NCBI RefSeq assembly: GCF_020883455.1
Contig: NZ_CP086615.1
Span: 248,001 to 312,000 of the forward strand
DNA from: Spiribacter halobius
Lineage (GTDB): Bacteria > Pseudomonadota > Gammaproteobacteria > Nitrococcales > Nitrococcaceae
Direction of reading: 5' to 3'
DNA length: 64,000 nucleotides
Below, piece after piece: positions 18,994 to 27,540 of this stretch. A model generated the notes under the pieces. It was not told the DNA's origin. It saw only the letters and a program-made list of their open reading frames with translations, and did no database searches. The position numbers and the translations under genes were made by a program. The first letter of the stretch is position 1. Every line of letters starts with the position of its first letter.

Positions 18994-20120
18994 TTGCCTC
19001 CTTCCAGACGCTCGCGGGTGGGGGCGTGGCGGACCTCGCCGTCGTGGGTCAGGCAGCTGTCGGCAAGGACCTGGTCGTCCCAGTCGAGCTGGATCTCGCC
19101 GTCCTTCACGATCAGCGCCAGCAGGTTGTAGAGGTTGCGGGCGTACATCTCGCTCGCGTGAGTCGCCGCCATGCTCGGGATGTTCTTCGGCCCGGCGACC
19201 ACCACCCCCTGATGGGTGATCTCCTTGCCTGCCTGGGTAAGCTCGCAGTTGCCGCCGGTCTCGGCCGCCATGTCGACGATCACCGAGCCGCCGCGCATGC
19301 GCTCCACGGTCGCCTTGTCGATGATCTTCGGCGCCGGGCGGCCGGGGATGGCAGCGGTGGTGACCACCGCATCGGCGCTGGCGATGTGGTCGGCGAGCAC
19401 TTCCTGCTGCTGGCGGCGTTCGTCCTCGGTGAGCTCGCGGGCATAGCCGCCCTCGCCTTCGGCCTTGACGCCGGTCTCGATGAACTTGCCGCCGAGGGAC
19501 TCCACCTGCTCCTTGGTGGCCGAGCGCACGTCATACGCCTCGACAATGGCGCCAAGGCGTCGGGCCGTGGCGATGGCCTGCAGACCGGCAACGCCGGCGC
19601 CAATCACCACGACCTTCGCCGGGCGCACGGTGCCGGCGGCAGTGGTCAGCATCGGGAAGAGCTTGGGGCTCAGCTGTGCGGCAAGCAGCGCGCACTTGTA
19701 GCCGGCGATGTTGGCCTGCGAGGACAGAGCGTCGATGGACTGGGCGCGGGTGATCCGCGGCACCAGCTCCATGGCGAAGCTCGTCACCTTGCGCTTGGCG
19801 AGGTTGCGGATACGGGAGTCACCCTCATGGGGGGTGAGAAAGCCCAGCAGCAGCGCGCCCTCGGGGAGCTTGCCGGCCTCTTCGACGGTTGGTGGCTGCA
19901 CCCGGAGGATGATGTCCGCCTTCTCGTAGAGCGCTTCGGCCCCGTCCACGATCGTGGCGCCGGTGTACTCGTCGTCGGCGAAGCCGCTGGCGGCGCCGGC
20001 GCCCTTCTGCACCAGGACCTCGACGCCCAGCTTGTCGTACTGCTTGAGGACGCTCGGCACCAGTGCCACCCGGCGCTCGCCGGAGGCCGTTTCCTTCGGC
20101 ACGGCAACTCGTATGGTCAT
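18990..20120 (-). CDS. pntAA: NAD(P) transhydrogenase subunit alpha part 1
   Basis: 376 residues starting MTIRVAVPKETASGERRVAL, the alanine dehydrogenase/PNT fold. The NAD-binding motif is VVIGAGVAGLQAIATARRLGA (about residues 165-185), and the RQD-type loop is represented by SALSSQANIAGYK. This is the soluble domain I that exchanges hydride with NADP(H) on PntB. First gene of the pntAA-AB-B operon; its promoter should lie in 20121-20317. Confidence 0.97.
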   Translation of the reverse strand: MTIRVAVPKETASGERRVALVPSVLKQYDKLGVEVLVQKGAGAASGFADDEYTGATIVDGAEALYEKADIILRVQPPTVEEAGKLPEGALLLGFLTPHEGDSRIRNLAKRKVTSFAMELVPRITRAQSIDALSSQANIAGYKCALLAAQLSPKLFPMLTTAAGTVRPAKVVVIGAGVAGLQAIATARRLGAIVEAYDVRSATKEQVESLGGKFIETGVKAEGEGGYARELTEDERRQQQEVLADHIASADAVVTTAAIPGRPAPKIIDKATVERMRGGSVIVDMAAETGGNCELTQAGKEITHQGVVVAGPKNIPSMAATHASEMYARNLYNLLALIVKDGEIQLDWDDQVLADSCLTHDGEVRHAPTRERLEGGK

Positions 20121-20317
20121 CAGGTTCTCTCCCGTCTTATTCGTTCAGCGTCGGAGAGCCGGTGGCTGGCAGCGGCAGAGCCGCGCCACCCGGGCATCCA
20201 GTATAGGGCAGCCCGTGCGCACCCACGCCTGCGGGGGCCGTCCCCGGGCCGCCGGAACACCCGGCCCGGCGGCGGGGGCGAACCGCGCATTGTACAAGAA
20301 TGGGACTGGAGCGCATC

Positions 20318-20491
20318 TAGCCCGCATATCTCACCGGTTCGCGCAGCGAGGGCTCCGCGCTGCCCAACGCGCGGGAGAGCCCGGGCGCGCAGGCGTACGC
20401 GACAGTACGTCGAGCACCCGGGCCGAGCGCAACGCAGGACTGTCCGCCATGTCCGCGCCCGCAGCCGTGAATCGGTGGGATATGCGGGCTA
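20318..20491. repeat. TAGCCCGC-family element, long copy
   Basis: The ends TAGCCCGCATATCTCACCG and CGGTGGGATATGCGGGCTA are inverted repeats with one mismatch and enclose about 135 bases of GC-rich sequence with further short stems. In the 515-base gap between pntAA and the HNH gene, this is the only structure I can define; the flanks hold no gene I can support. Confidence 0.65.
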
Positions 20492-20635
20492 GTAGCCGCC
20501 GAGCGCCCGCGCGGACCCGGCCGGTTGCGGGTACTGTCAACTCGGCGTAACGCTTGCACCGTACGCTCCGGGTGTGGATTATCGAGAGCGTGACGCCGTT
20601 CCCGCGACGGCGTCGCGCGAACAGCGGGGTGAGGC

Positions 20636-21253
20636 GTGACCACGCTTGATCAGCACATCCTGCGCACCGATGTCTCGGGTATGCCGCTCGAGTGGATCAC
20701 TTACCAGGACGCGGTGCGGCTCTACTACCTCGATCAGGTGGCGTATACCTGCGGGCGGCTGCTGTACCGCGTGCGCGGTGGCTACAATGCCCTCACCGGC
20801 AGGCGCAGCGTGATCGAGGTGAACTCCATCGTCGCCACGGCGGGCGCCGTGCAGGCCACCCTCAAGGGCAACCCTGCCTACATCCCGCCGCTCAACAACG
20901 CCACCCTGTTCCGCCGGGACGACCAGATCTGCCTCTACTGCGGCGACTCGCGCCGCGCCAGCGAGCTCTCCCGGGACCACGTGCGCCCCATCAGCCGCGG
21001 CGGGCAGGACATCTGGATGAACGTGGTCACCGCCTGCAAGCGCTGCAACAACCACAAGGGCAACCGCACGCCGGAAGAGGCAGGCATGCAGCTGCTGGCG
21101 GTGCCGTTCACCCCCACCCACGCCGAGTACGTCTACCTGCAGGGCCGGCGCATCCTGGCGGACCAGATGGCCTTCCTGCGGGCGCACTTCCCCCGCCGCA
21201 GCCCCCTGCGGCGCCGCCTCGGCCTCGCCAGCGGCCAGCGTCGGCTGCTCTAG
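20636..21253 (+). CDS. HNH endonuclease family protein
   Basis: 205 residues. The HNH module spans about 93-150: zinc cysteines CLYC (99, 102) and CKRC (134, 137), the catalytic-type DHVRPISRGG (His115) and NNHKGN. The N-terminal 90 residues (DVSGMPLEWITYQDAVRLYY) are typical of a widespread stand-alone HNH family near housekeeping genes. The start is GTG with GGGGTGAGG upstream. It may nick DNA, but the cellular role of this subfamily is not established, and no methylase or phage gene is nearby. Confidence 0.85.
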   Translation: MTTLDQHILRTDVSGMPLEWITYQDAVRLYYLDQVAYTCGRLLYRVRGGYNALTGRRSVIEVNSIVATAGAVQATLKGNPAYIPPLNNATLFRRDDQICLYCGDSRRASELSRDHVRPISRGGQDIWMNVVTACKRCNNHKGNRTPEEAGMQLLAVPFTPTHAEYVYLQGRRILADQMAFLRAHFPRRSPLRRRLGLASGQRRLL

Positions 21254-21273
21254 GGCGCGCCCCGGGTTGCTGC

Positions 21274-21314
21274 TATCGGCGCTCCCGCCCCGCCTCGCAC
21301 TGCCAGCGCTGATG
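21274..21314. repeat. Short dispersed repeat, copy 1
   Basis: Contains TATCGGC and CCCGCCTCGCACTGCCAG followed by CGCTGA. The same string with one change occurs at 56039-56072. Both lie in intergenic DNA. Confidence 0.45.
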
Positions 21315-21414
21315 CCCGCCGCCGCGGGGGTCGGGGTCGGTCAGGTCCCCTGTCAATTCGGCATCGGCCTCCTCGGCTGTCCGCTCAGCTTGCCGCCATT
21401 GCGGGTGATCGCCG

Positions 21415-22284
21415 ATGCCGCCTGAGGCCGGGCTGACCGAGGTCGTTGCGGGCGCGCTCGGCGTGTCGACGACGGAGGCCGCGGCCGCGCTGCGCGGGCA
21501 CGGCGGCACCGGCGTCGTGCACGTGGATGCCCGCGCGGCCTTCCTGAAGTGCCTGCCGCGCGATGAAGGCGAGGCGCTCGCCGCGGAGGCCGACGGCCTC
21601 GCGGCCCTGGCCGGCACGCCGGGCCTGCGGGTCCCGGCTGTGCTGGCCTGCGCCGAGGCTGGCGGCCGCGCCTTCCTGCTCACCGAGTACATCGCGCTGC
21701 GTCCGGCGCGCGGCGCCGCCAGCGCCGCGCTGGGGGAGGCGGTCGCGGCGCTGCACGCACGCTGCGGCGAGCGCCACGGCTGGCACCGGGACAACTTCAT
21801 CGGCGCCACGCCGCAGCCGAACACGCCCGATACGCACTGGGCGAGGTTCTATCGGGAGCAGCGCCTGCGGCCGCAGTGGCAGCGGGCCCGGCAGAACGGC
21901 GCCGGCGCGGCTCTGCTGCGCGCGGTGGAGCAGGTGATGGAGCGACTGCCGGCGCGGCTCGAAGGTCATCAGCCCGCGCCTTCCCTGCTCCATGGCGATC
22001 TCTGGGCCGGCAACGCCGCAGCGGATGCGCAGGGCCGCCCGGTGCTCTACGACCCGGCAGTGCACTACGGCGACCGCGAATGCGATCTGGCCATGGCAGC
22101 GCTCTTCGGCGGCTTCGATGCCGATTTCAGCGCCGCCTACGAGGCCGCCTGGCCCCTACCCGAGGGCCACCGGCAGCGCCGTCCCCTCTATCAGCTCTAC
22201 CACCTGCTTAACCACTTCAACCTCTTCGGCGGTGCCTACGAGGCGAGCGCCCGCCGAGCCGCCGAGGCGTTTCTGGCGGATTGA
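21415..22284 (+). CDS. Fructosamine kinase family protein (ketosamine-3-kinase-like)
   Basis: 289 residues with an aminoglycoside-phosphotransferase-type kinase fold. The nucleotide-binding lysine is in ARAAFLKCLP, the hinge in FLLTEYIAL, the catalytic loop in SLLHGDLWAGN and the metal-binding aspartate in LYDPAVHYGDRECDLAM. GWHRDNFIGATPQPN is the family signature. It phosphorylates protein-bound ketosamines so that they decompose, repairing glycation damage. A plain housekeeping gene with no operon partner. Confidence 0.92.
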   Translation: MPPEAGLTEVVAGALGVSTTEAAAALRGHGGTGVVHVDARAAFLKCLPRDEGEALAAEADGLAALAGTPGLRVPAVLACAEAGGRAFLLTEYIALRPARGAASAALGEAVAALHARCGERHGWHRDNFIGATPQPNTPDTHWARFYREQRLRPQWQRARQNGAGAALLRAVEQVMERLPARLEGHQPAPSLLHGDLWAGNAAADAQGRPVLYDPAVHYGDRECDLAMAALFGGFDADFSAAYEAAWPLPEGHRQRRPLYQLYHLLNHFNLFGGAYEASARRAAEAFLAD

Positions 22285-22300
22285 CCCTTCGACAGGGGGG

Positions 22301-22491
22301 GGGTTAAACACAACGACACAACGGGCACAACGAGGCACAACGAAAAGAGGGGAACGACGCAAAGACGCGAAGGACGCCAAGCGGGACCGCCAAGCAGTTT
22401 GTTTTTCAGCTCTTTGCGTACTTTGCGCCTTTGCGGTTTTTCCCTTTCACGTTGTGGACCGTGGTGTCCGTTGTGTCGTTGTGTTTAACCC
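22301..22491. repeat. CACAACG / CGCGAAGGACG interspersed element, copy 2
   Basis: GGGTTAAACACAACGACACA on the left, its exact inverse at the right end. Inner arms are CGCAAAGACGCGAAGGACGC and the inverse TACTTTGCGCCTTTGCGG. It fills the space between the fructosamine kinase and mlaA stops. Confidence 0.8.
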
Positions 22492-22540
22492 GGCGCCGGA
22501 TACAGCAATACGACCCCTCGCAGGCCCACGGTTGCGCGGC

Positions 22541-23293
22541 CTAATCGCCGCTCTCCAGCTCGTCGAAGAAGTCGCCGTAAGGGTCTTCATCCTGGGGCGG
22601 GTTGCCGTCGTAGACCTGCTGTTCCCGGTACTGCAGATAGGCCGACCGGGTGAAGGCGTAGGGGTCAATGGCGGACTCGTCGCGCAGGCGGGCGGCGCGG
22701 TCGAGCTGGGCGCGGGTGTTGATGACGTTCACCGCGGTGAAGGCGCCCATGGTCACCGTGTCCAGGGCGACGTAGGTGAGCACGTTGGTGTAGTAGCCCA
22801 CCGGATAGCGGGTGACGTCGCGGCCGCTGGAGGGCCCGAAAAGGGGCACCACCAGGTAGGGGCGGTTCTCCACCCCCCAGACGCCCAGCGTCTGGCCGAA
22901 GTCCTCCTCGCGGGCGGCGATGCCGAGATAACGGTCCGCCGGGTCGAACAGTCCGAGCACCCCCACCGTGGAGTTGACCAGGAATCGCGCCGTGGTGGCC
23001 GAGGCGTCGCGGAACTTGCCCTGCAGGAGGTTGTTCAGCACCACCCCGGGGGCGGCGAGGTTGTCGAAGAAATTGCCTACGCTGTCGCGCACGCCCGGCG
23101 TGGTGATGCGGGTCCAGCCCCGGGCCGCCGGGGCGAGTGCGTAATCATCCAGGACCTCGTTGAAGCCGTAGACGCCGCGGTTGACGCCCTCCAGCGGATC
23201 CGACGGGCCGGTCGAGGGCTCGCCGCCGGTGCTCGCGCAGCCGGTGAGCAGGGCGAGCAGCAGCAGCCATAGCCAGGGCCGGATCGTGCGCAC
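22541..23293 (-). CDS. mlaA: MlaA (VacJ) outer-membrane lipoprotein
   Basis: About 250 residues from GTG 23293, chosen because GGAGGAAG precedes it and it yields a proper lipoprotein signal (LLLLALLTGCAS with the lipobox cysteine). SDPLEGVNRGVYGFNEVLD, LLQGKFRDASATTARFLVNSTVG and the hydrophobic loops are standard MlaA features. It removes mislocalised phospholipids from the outer leaflet of the outer membrane and passes them to the MlaC/MlaFEDB system, which is not in this window. The tail is acidic. Confidence 0.93.
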   Translation of the reverse strand: MRTIRPWLWLLLLALLTGCASTGGEPSTGPSDPLEGVNRGVYGFNEVLDDYALAPAARGWTRITTPGVRDSVGNFFDNLAAPGVVLNNLLQGKFRDASATTARFLVNSTVGVLGLFDPADRYLGIAAREEDFGQTLGVWGVENRPYLVVPLFGPSSGRDVTRYPVGYYTNVLTYVALDTVTMGAFTAVNVINTRAQLDRAARLRDESAIDPYAFTRSAYLQYREQQVYDGNPPQDEDPYGDFFDELESGD

Positions 23294-23398
23294 GGCGCTT
23301 CCTCCTGCCGGTGAGAACACGGCCCGGTCGGGCCACACGCCGGCGCCAAGCCTAGCAGGCCAGGGCCGCTGGTGGGAGAGACGGTAAACTCCCGCGCC

Positions 23399-24394
23399 AT
23401 GCGATCACGACATCAGCCAAGGGACGAGACCGCGCCCGGCTGGCCCTCGGTGCTGCCGGCGCCGCTTGGCGAGCGGCTGGCGACGCTGCTCGGGGCCGAA
23501 GGCCGTGCCGCGTGGCTCGCCCAGGCCAGCGCCGCGCCGGTGACGGCCTTTCGCGTCAACACGCTGCTGGCCGATGCCCCGGCGGTCCTGGCGGAGCTGC
23601 ACGCGGCCGGGCTCGACCCCGCGCCCGTCCCCGGCTGCCCGGGCTGTTTCACCGTGCCGCCCGGCCAGCGGCGCGCACTCACCGAGACGGCGGCGGTCGC
23701 CGCGGGTCGGGTCTACATCCAGACGCCCTCCAGCGTGCTGGCGGCGTCGCGGCTCGGGGTGCGGCCCGGGGACGAGGTGCTGGACCTGGCGGCGGCCCCG
23801 GGCGGCAAGACCCTGGTGCTGGCCGCGGCGCTGGGCGGTGCGGGGCGGCTGGCCGCCGTCGAGCGCTCGCGCCCGCGCTTCTATCGCCTGAAGCGCAACC
23901 TCGCCGCGCACGGTGCGGGCTGGGTACACACCTATCTGAAGGACGGCACGGCGGTGGGGCGCCTCACGCCGGAGCGCTTCGATCGTGTGCTGCTGGATGC
24001 CCCGTGCTCCGCCGAGGCGCGCATCCGCTCGGACGAGCCGGCGACCTTCGCCGACTGGGGCCCCCGCCGCCACCGCCGGCTCGCCCGCCTGCAGGGCCGG
24101 CTGCTCGCCTCCGGGCTCGCGGCACTCAAGCCCGGCGGCCGCCTGCTCTACGCCACCTGCACCTTCGCCCCCGAGGAGAACGAGGCCGTCCTCGACACCG
24201 CCGTTGGCGGCGGCGGCCTGCGCGTCCTGCCCCTCGGGGAGCTCCCCTGCGCGACGCGCCCGGGGCTCACCGAATGGGAGGGTCGCCGCTACCACCCGGA
24301 CCTCCGGCACGCCGCCCGCATCCTCCCCCAGGGCCCCTGGGAGGGCTTCTTCATCGCCCTGCTGGAGAAGCAAACCCGTATATCCGGGGGCTGA
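23399..24394 (+). CDS. NOL1/NOP2/sun-family RNA m5C methyltransferase
   Basis: 331 residues from ATG 23399. An N-terminal substrate domain (FRVNTLL) precedes the SAM-dependent core. YIQTPSSVLAASRLGV and DLAAAPGGKTLVLAA are SAM motif I, DAPCSAEARI is motif IV with the release cysteine, and LYATCTFAPEENEAV is motif VI with the catalytic cysteine. It methylates cytosine at C5 in RNA, probably rRNA. It lacks the C-terminal PUA-like domain of RsmF and the NusB domain of RsmB, so the exact target is open. Confidence 0.88.
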   Translation: MRSRHQPRDETAPGWPSVLPAPLGERLATLLGAEGRAAWLAQASAAPVTAFRVNTLLADAPAVLAELHAAGLDPAPVPGCPGCFTVPPGQRRALTETAAVAAGRVYIQTPSSVLAASRLGVRPGDEVLDLAAAPGGKTLVLAAALGGAGRLAAVERSRPRFYRLKRNLAAHGAGWVHTYLKDGTAVGRLTPERFDRVLLDAPCSAEARIRSDEPATFADWGPRRHRRLARLQGRLLASGLAALKPGGRLLYATCTFAPEENEAVLDTAVGGGGLRVLPLGELPCATRPGLTEWEGRRYHPDLRHAARILPQGPWEGFFIALLEKQTRISGG

Positions 24395-24406
24395 TTCCTG
24401 CGCCGC

Positions 24407-24590
24407 TTTCAACACAACGACACCACGGACACAACGAGGCACAACGATAGAGAGGACTGACGCAAAGACGCGAAGGACGCCAAGGCCACCGCTAAGCAGT
24501 TTATTTTTCAGCTCTTCGCGTACTTTGCGCCTTTGCGGTTTTTCCCTCTGGCGTTGTGATCCGTTGTGTCCGTGGTGTCGTTGTGTTGAA
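24407..24590. repeat. CACAACG / CGCGAAGGACG interspersed element, copy 3
   Basis: TTCAACACAACGACACCACG on the left and CGTGGTGTCGTTGTGTTGAA on the right are exact inverses. The inner arms repeat the CGCAAAGACGCGAAGG motif and its inverse. It lies between convergent genes. Confidence 0.8.
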
Positions 24591-24613
24591 CGCACGCCAG
24601 CCCGATCGAAGCC

Positions 24614-25627
24614 CTACTCAGGCGCCGACTCGAAGGAGTCGTAGAAGAGCCGGGACGGGTCCAGGCCGGCCCTGGCGAAGTCGCGTTTGGCGGCGTTGAT
24701 CATGGGCGGCGGGCCGCTCATGTAGACGTCGAAGTCGGTGAGGTCCGGGTGCTCGGCGAGCACCTGCTCGTGGACGAAGCCGGTGGCGCCGTCCCAGTCG
24801 CCCCCGGGCTTCGGCTCCGAGAGCACCGGCACGTAGCGGATGTGGTCGTTCTCCGCCGCCCACTGCTGCGGCAGCTCGTCCAGGTAGAGATCCTCCCGTG
24901 CGCGGGCACCCCGGTAGAGGTGGATGGGGCGTTCGACGCCGATGTGCAGGGCGTGCTCGATGATGCCCTTGACCGGGGCGAAGCCGGTGCCGCCGGCGAC
25001 CATGATCATTGGCCGGTCGCTATCGTCGCGCAGGTAGAAGTTGCCGAGGGGGCCCTCGAAGCGCAGCAGCGCGCCCTCGCGCATGCCGTCGAAGACGTGC
25101 CCCGAGAAGGCACCACCCGGCAGATGGCGCACGTGCAGCTCCAGGCGCTCGTCGTCGTGGGGGGCGTTGGCGAGGGAGAAGCTGCGCCGGCGCCCGCCTC
25201 GCAGGAGGATGTCCAGGTACTGGCCGGCGAGGAACGGCAGGCGCGTGCCCGCGGGCAGCCGCAGCCAGAGGCGGCGCACGTCCGGCGCCAGGTCTTCGAT
25301 GCCGGTGACCCGGGCGGGTAGCTTGCGCGGGATGATGTCCCCGGCCTCGCGTACCTCGCGCACGGCGATCAGCAGATCGCTCTGCGGCCGCGCCTGGCAG
25401 AACAGGGCGTCCCCGGCGTCGGCCTCGTCGGCCTCCAGGGCCGGCGGCAGGCCGTCCGGGTAGGCGATCTCGCCTTCCACTACCTGTCCGCGGCAGGTCC
25501 CGCAGGTGCCGCCGCGGCAGCTGTAAGGGAGCATCAGCCCGTTGCGCAGGGCGGCGTCGATGACGCTCTCCCCCTCGTTCACCTCGAAGGCGTGGTCACT
25601 GCCCTGAATGCGCACCTGATAACCCAT
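24614..25627 (-). CDS. Ferredoxin-domain flavin reductase (AscD/CDP-glucoseen-reductase type)
   Basis: 337 residues: an N-terminal plant-type 2Fe-2S domain (CRGGTCGTCRG giving C-x4-C-x2-C, with the fourth ligand in FCQAR), an FAD domain (RRSFSLANAP) and an NAD-binding domain (MVAGGTGFAPVKG, MSGPPPMI). It moves electrons from NAD(P)H through FAD and 2Fe-2S to an unknown acceptor. The start overlaps the ubiD stop by one base (TAATG), the position taken by the flavin reductase Fre in E. coli. It may therefore supply reduced flavin or electrons linked to ubiquinone synthesis; that role is inferred. Confidence 0.9.
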   Translation of the reverse strand: MGYQVRIQGSDHAFEVNEGESVIDAALRNGLMLPYSCRGGTCGTCRGQVVEGEIAYPDGLPPALEADEADAGDALFCQARPQSDLLIAVREVREAGDIIPRKLPARVTGIEDLAPDVRRLWLRLPAGTRLPFLAGQYLDILLRGGRRRSFSLANAPHDDERLELHVRHLPGGAFSGHVFDGMREGALLRFEGPLGNFYLRDDSDRPMIMVAGGTGFAPVKGIIEHALHIGVERPIHLYRGARAREDLYLDELPQQWAAENDHIRYVPVLSEPKPGGDWDGATGFVHEQVLAEHPDLTDFDVYMSGPPPMINAAKRDFARAGLDPSRLFYDSFESAPE

Positions 25628-27105
25628 TACCCATCGTCTCCTTCCAGTCCGAGCTCCGGCCACAGGACGTCGACGCGGCGCTTGACCGCGTCGTCCATGA
25701 CGATGGGACGGCCCCATTCGCGCTGGGTTTCACCAGGCCACTTGCTGGTGGCGTCGAAGCCGATCTTGGAGCCGAGCCCGGAGACCGGCGAGGCGAAGTC
25801 CAGGTAGTCGATGGGGGTGTTCTCCACCATCACCGTGTCCCGGGCCGGGTCCATGCGGGTGGTCATGGCCCAGATCACGTCCTCCCAGCGCCGGGCGTCG
25901 ACATCGTCGTCGGTCACGATAATGAACTTGGTGTACATGAACTGGCGCAGGAACGACCACACGCCCATCATCACGCGCTTGGCGTGGCCCGGGTACTGCT
26001 TGCGCATGGTCACCACCGCCATGCGGTAGCTGCAGCCCTCCGGCGGCAGGTAGAAGTCCACGATCTCCGGGAACTGCTTCTGCAGGATCGGCACGAACAC
26101 CTCGTTCAGCGCTACGCCCAGCACCGCCGGCTCGTCCGGGGGGCGGCCGGTGTAGGTGCTGTGGTAGATCGAGTCGTCACGGTGGGTGAGGCGCTCGATG
26201 GTGAACACGGGGAACTCGTCCACCTCGTTGTAGTAGCCGGTGTGGTCGCCGAAGGGCCCTTCCGGTGCCGTATCCCCCGGGTGGATATGCCCCTCGAGCA
26301 CGATCTCCGCCGAGGCGGGCACCTGGAGATCGGAGCCGAGGCAGTTCACGAGCTCCGTGCGCCGGCCGCGCAGCAGCCCCGCGAAGGCGTATTCCGAGAG
26401 GGTGTCCGGCACCGGCGTTACCGCGCCGAGCAGGGTTGCGGGGTCGGCGCCGAGAGCCACCGCGACGGGGAATGGCTCCCCTGGCCGGGCGCGCTGCCAG
26501 GCCTGGAAATCCAGCGCGCCGCCGCGGTGGGAGAGCCAGCGCATGATCACCCGGTTGCGGCCGATGACCTGCTGGCGGTAGATGCCGAGGTTCTGGCGTC
26601 CGCCGTCGGGCCCGCGGGTGACCACCAGCGCCCAGGTGATGAGCGGGCCGGCGTCGCCGGGCCAGCAGGTCTGGATCGGCAGCTCGCCGAGGTCCACCGC
26701 CGCACCCTCGCGGACCTGCGCCTGGCAGGGGGCGCGACGGCGCACCTTGGGCGCCATGTCCAGGACCTTGCGGAACACCGGCAGGTTGTTCCAGGCCTCG
26801 CGCATGCCCCTGGGCGGCTCCGGTGCCTTGAGGAAGGCGAGCAGGCGGCCGATCTCGCGCAGGGCCTCGGTGTCCTCGGCGCCCATGCCGAGCGCCACCC
26901 GCTGCGGGGTACCGAAGAGATTCCCCAGTACCGGCATGCGGTGCTCGCCGGGGCGCTCGAACAGCAGCGCCGGCCCGCCCCGGCGCAGGACGCGGTCGCA
27001 GACCTCGGTCATCTCCAGCTTCGGATCGACCCGTGCCGCGATGCGTCGCAGCTCGCCACGGCCCTCGAGCTGCGCCATGAAGTCGCGCAGGTCCCGGTAT
27101 TCCAC
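25627..27105 (-). CDS. ubiD: UbiD 4-hydroxy-3-polyprenylbenzoate decarboxylase
   Basis: 492 residues from GTG 27105 (protein begins [19 protein letters not shown]), preceded by AGGGGAG six bases upstream; this matches E. coli UbiD (497). The frame is open for 93 codons further upstream without homology. [41 protein letters not shown] with the catalytic Glu/Arg cluster, and [23 protein letters not shown] are diagnostic. It uses prenylated FMN (made by UbiX) to decarboxylate the ubiquinone precursor. Translationally coupled to the downstream reductase. Confidence 0.95.
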   Translation of the reverse strand: MEYRDLRDFMAQLEGRGELRRIAARVDPKLEMTEVCDRVLRRGGPALLFERPGEHRMPVLGNLFGTPQRVALGMGAEDTEALREIGRLLAFLKAPEPPRGMREAWNNLPVFRKVLDMAPKVRRRAPCQAQVREGAAVDLGELPIQTCWPGDAGPLITWALVVTRGPDGGRQNLGIYRQQVIGRNRVIMRWLSHRGGALDFQAWQRARPGEPFPVAVALGADPATLLGAVTPVPDTLSEYAFAGLLRGRRTELVNCLGSDLQVPASAEIVLEGHIHPGDTAPEGPFGDHTGYYNEVDEFPVFTIERLTHRDDSIYHSTYTGRPPDEPAVLGVALNEVFVPILQKQFPEIVDFYLPPEGCSYRMAVVTMRKQYPGHAKRVMMGVWSFLRQFMYTKFIIVTDDDVDARRWEDVIWAMTTRMDPARDTVMVENTPIDYLDFASPVSGLGSKIGFDATSKWPGETQREWGRPIVMDDAVKRRVDVLWPELGLEGDDG

Positions 27106-27203
27106 CGCATGCTCCCCTGGCTGAACGGACGGCGATTGTAGCCACGCCCCTCTGGCCGCGGCGAGTGCGGTCCGGTTCCCCGGGTTCCATGGATGCAACG
27201 CTC

Positions 27204-27259
27204 GCCCGCCTGTCTCACCGATCCACGCCCGCAGCCGCTGATCGGTGAGCCAGGCGGGC
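27204..27259. repeat. TAGCCCGC-family hairpin, degenerate copy
   Basis: GCCCGCCTGTCTCACCGATC and GATCGGTGAGCCAGGCGGGC are inverted around about 16 bases. It shares CCCGC, CTCACCGAT and their inverses with the other family members. It lies in the 435-base gap between ubiD and the VpsR-like gene. The rest of the gap has an AT-richer stretch (27360-27490) that probably holds the activator's promoter, but I cannot place its elements. Confidence 0.55.
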
Positions 27260-27540
27260 CAGGCATCGTCCGTGACCGGGCTTCGGCGGCGGTCTCCTGA
27301 TGCCCTGACGCTCCGAGGCGCCGTTGTGCTCGTGACCTGTTCCGCCGGGAGGCGTCGTGCGGTGTTAAGTTGCGGAGTGCGCAAAACTGGGCGGGAAAAG
27401 TGTAAAGAATCCGGTACTTGTTTCCGCTTGTCGGCTTAAATGTTTCGTGATGCAAGAAATCGCCTGACATCTGCTATGTAAACGGAAGAGATCGGTAACA
27501 CGGCGGTGGCCGGCGCCGGAGGGCACCGGGGAGTGATTCC

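Noticed and set aside
20636-21253. Homing endonuclease or restriction enzyme of a mobile element
   Set aside because: No intron, intein, methylase or phage gene is adjacent, and this stand-alone HNH family is common in chromosomes.
25627-27384. N-terminally extended UbiD of 585 residues
   Set aside because: The first 93 residues show no UbiD homology and cross a hairpin repeat. GTG 27105 has a good ribosome binding site and gives the normal length.
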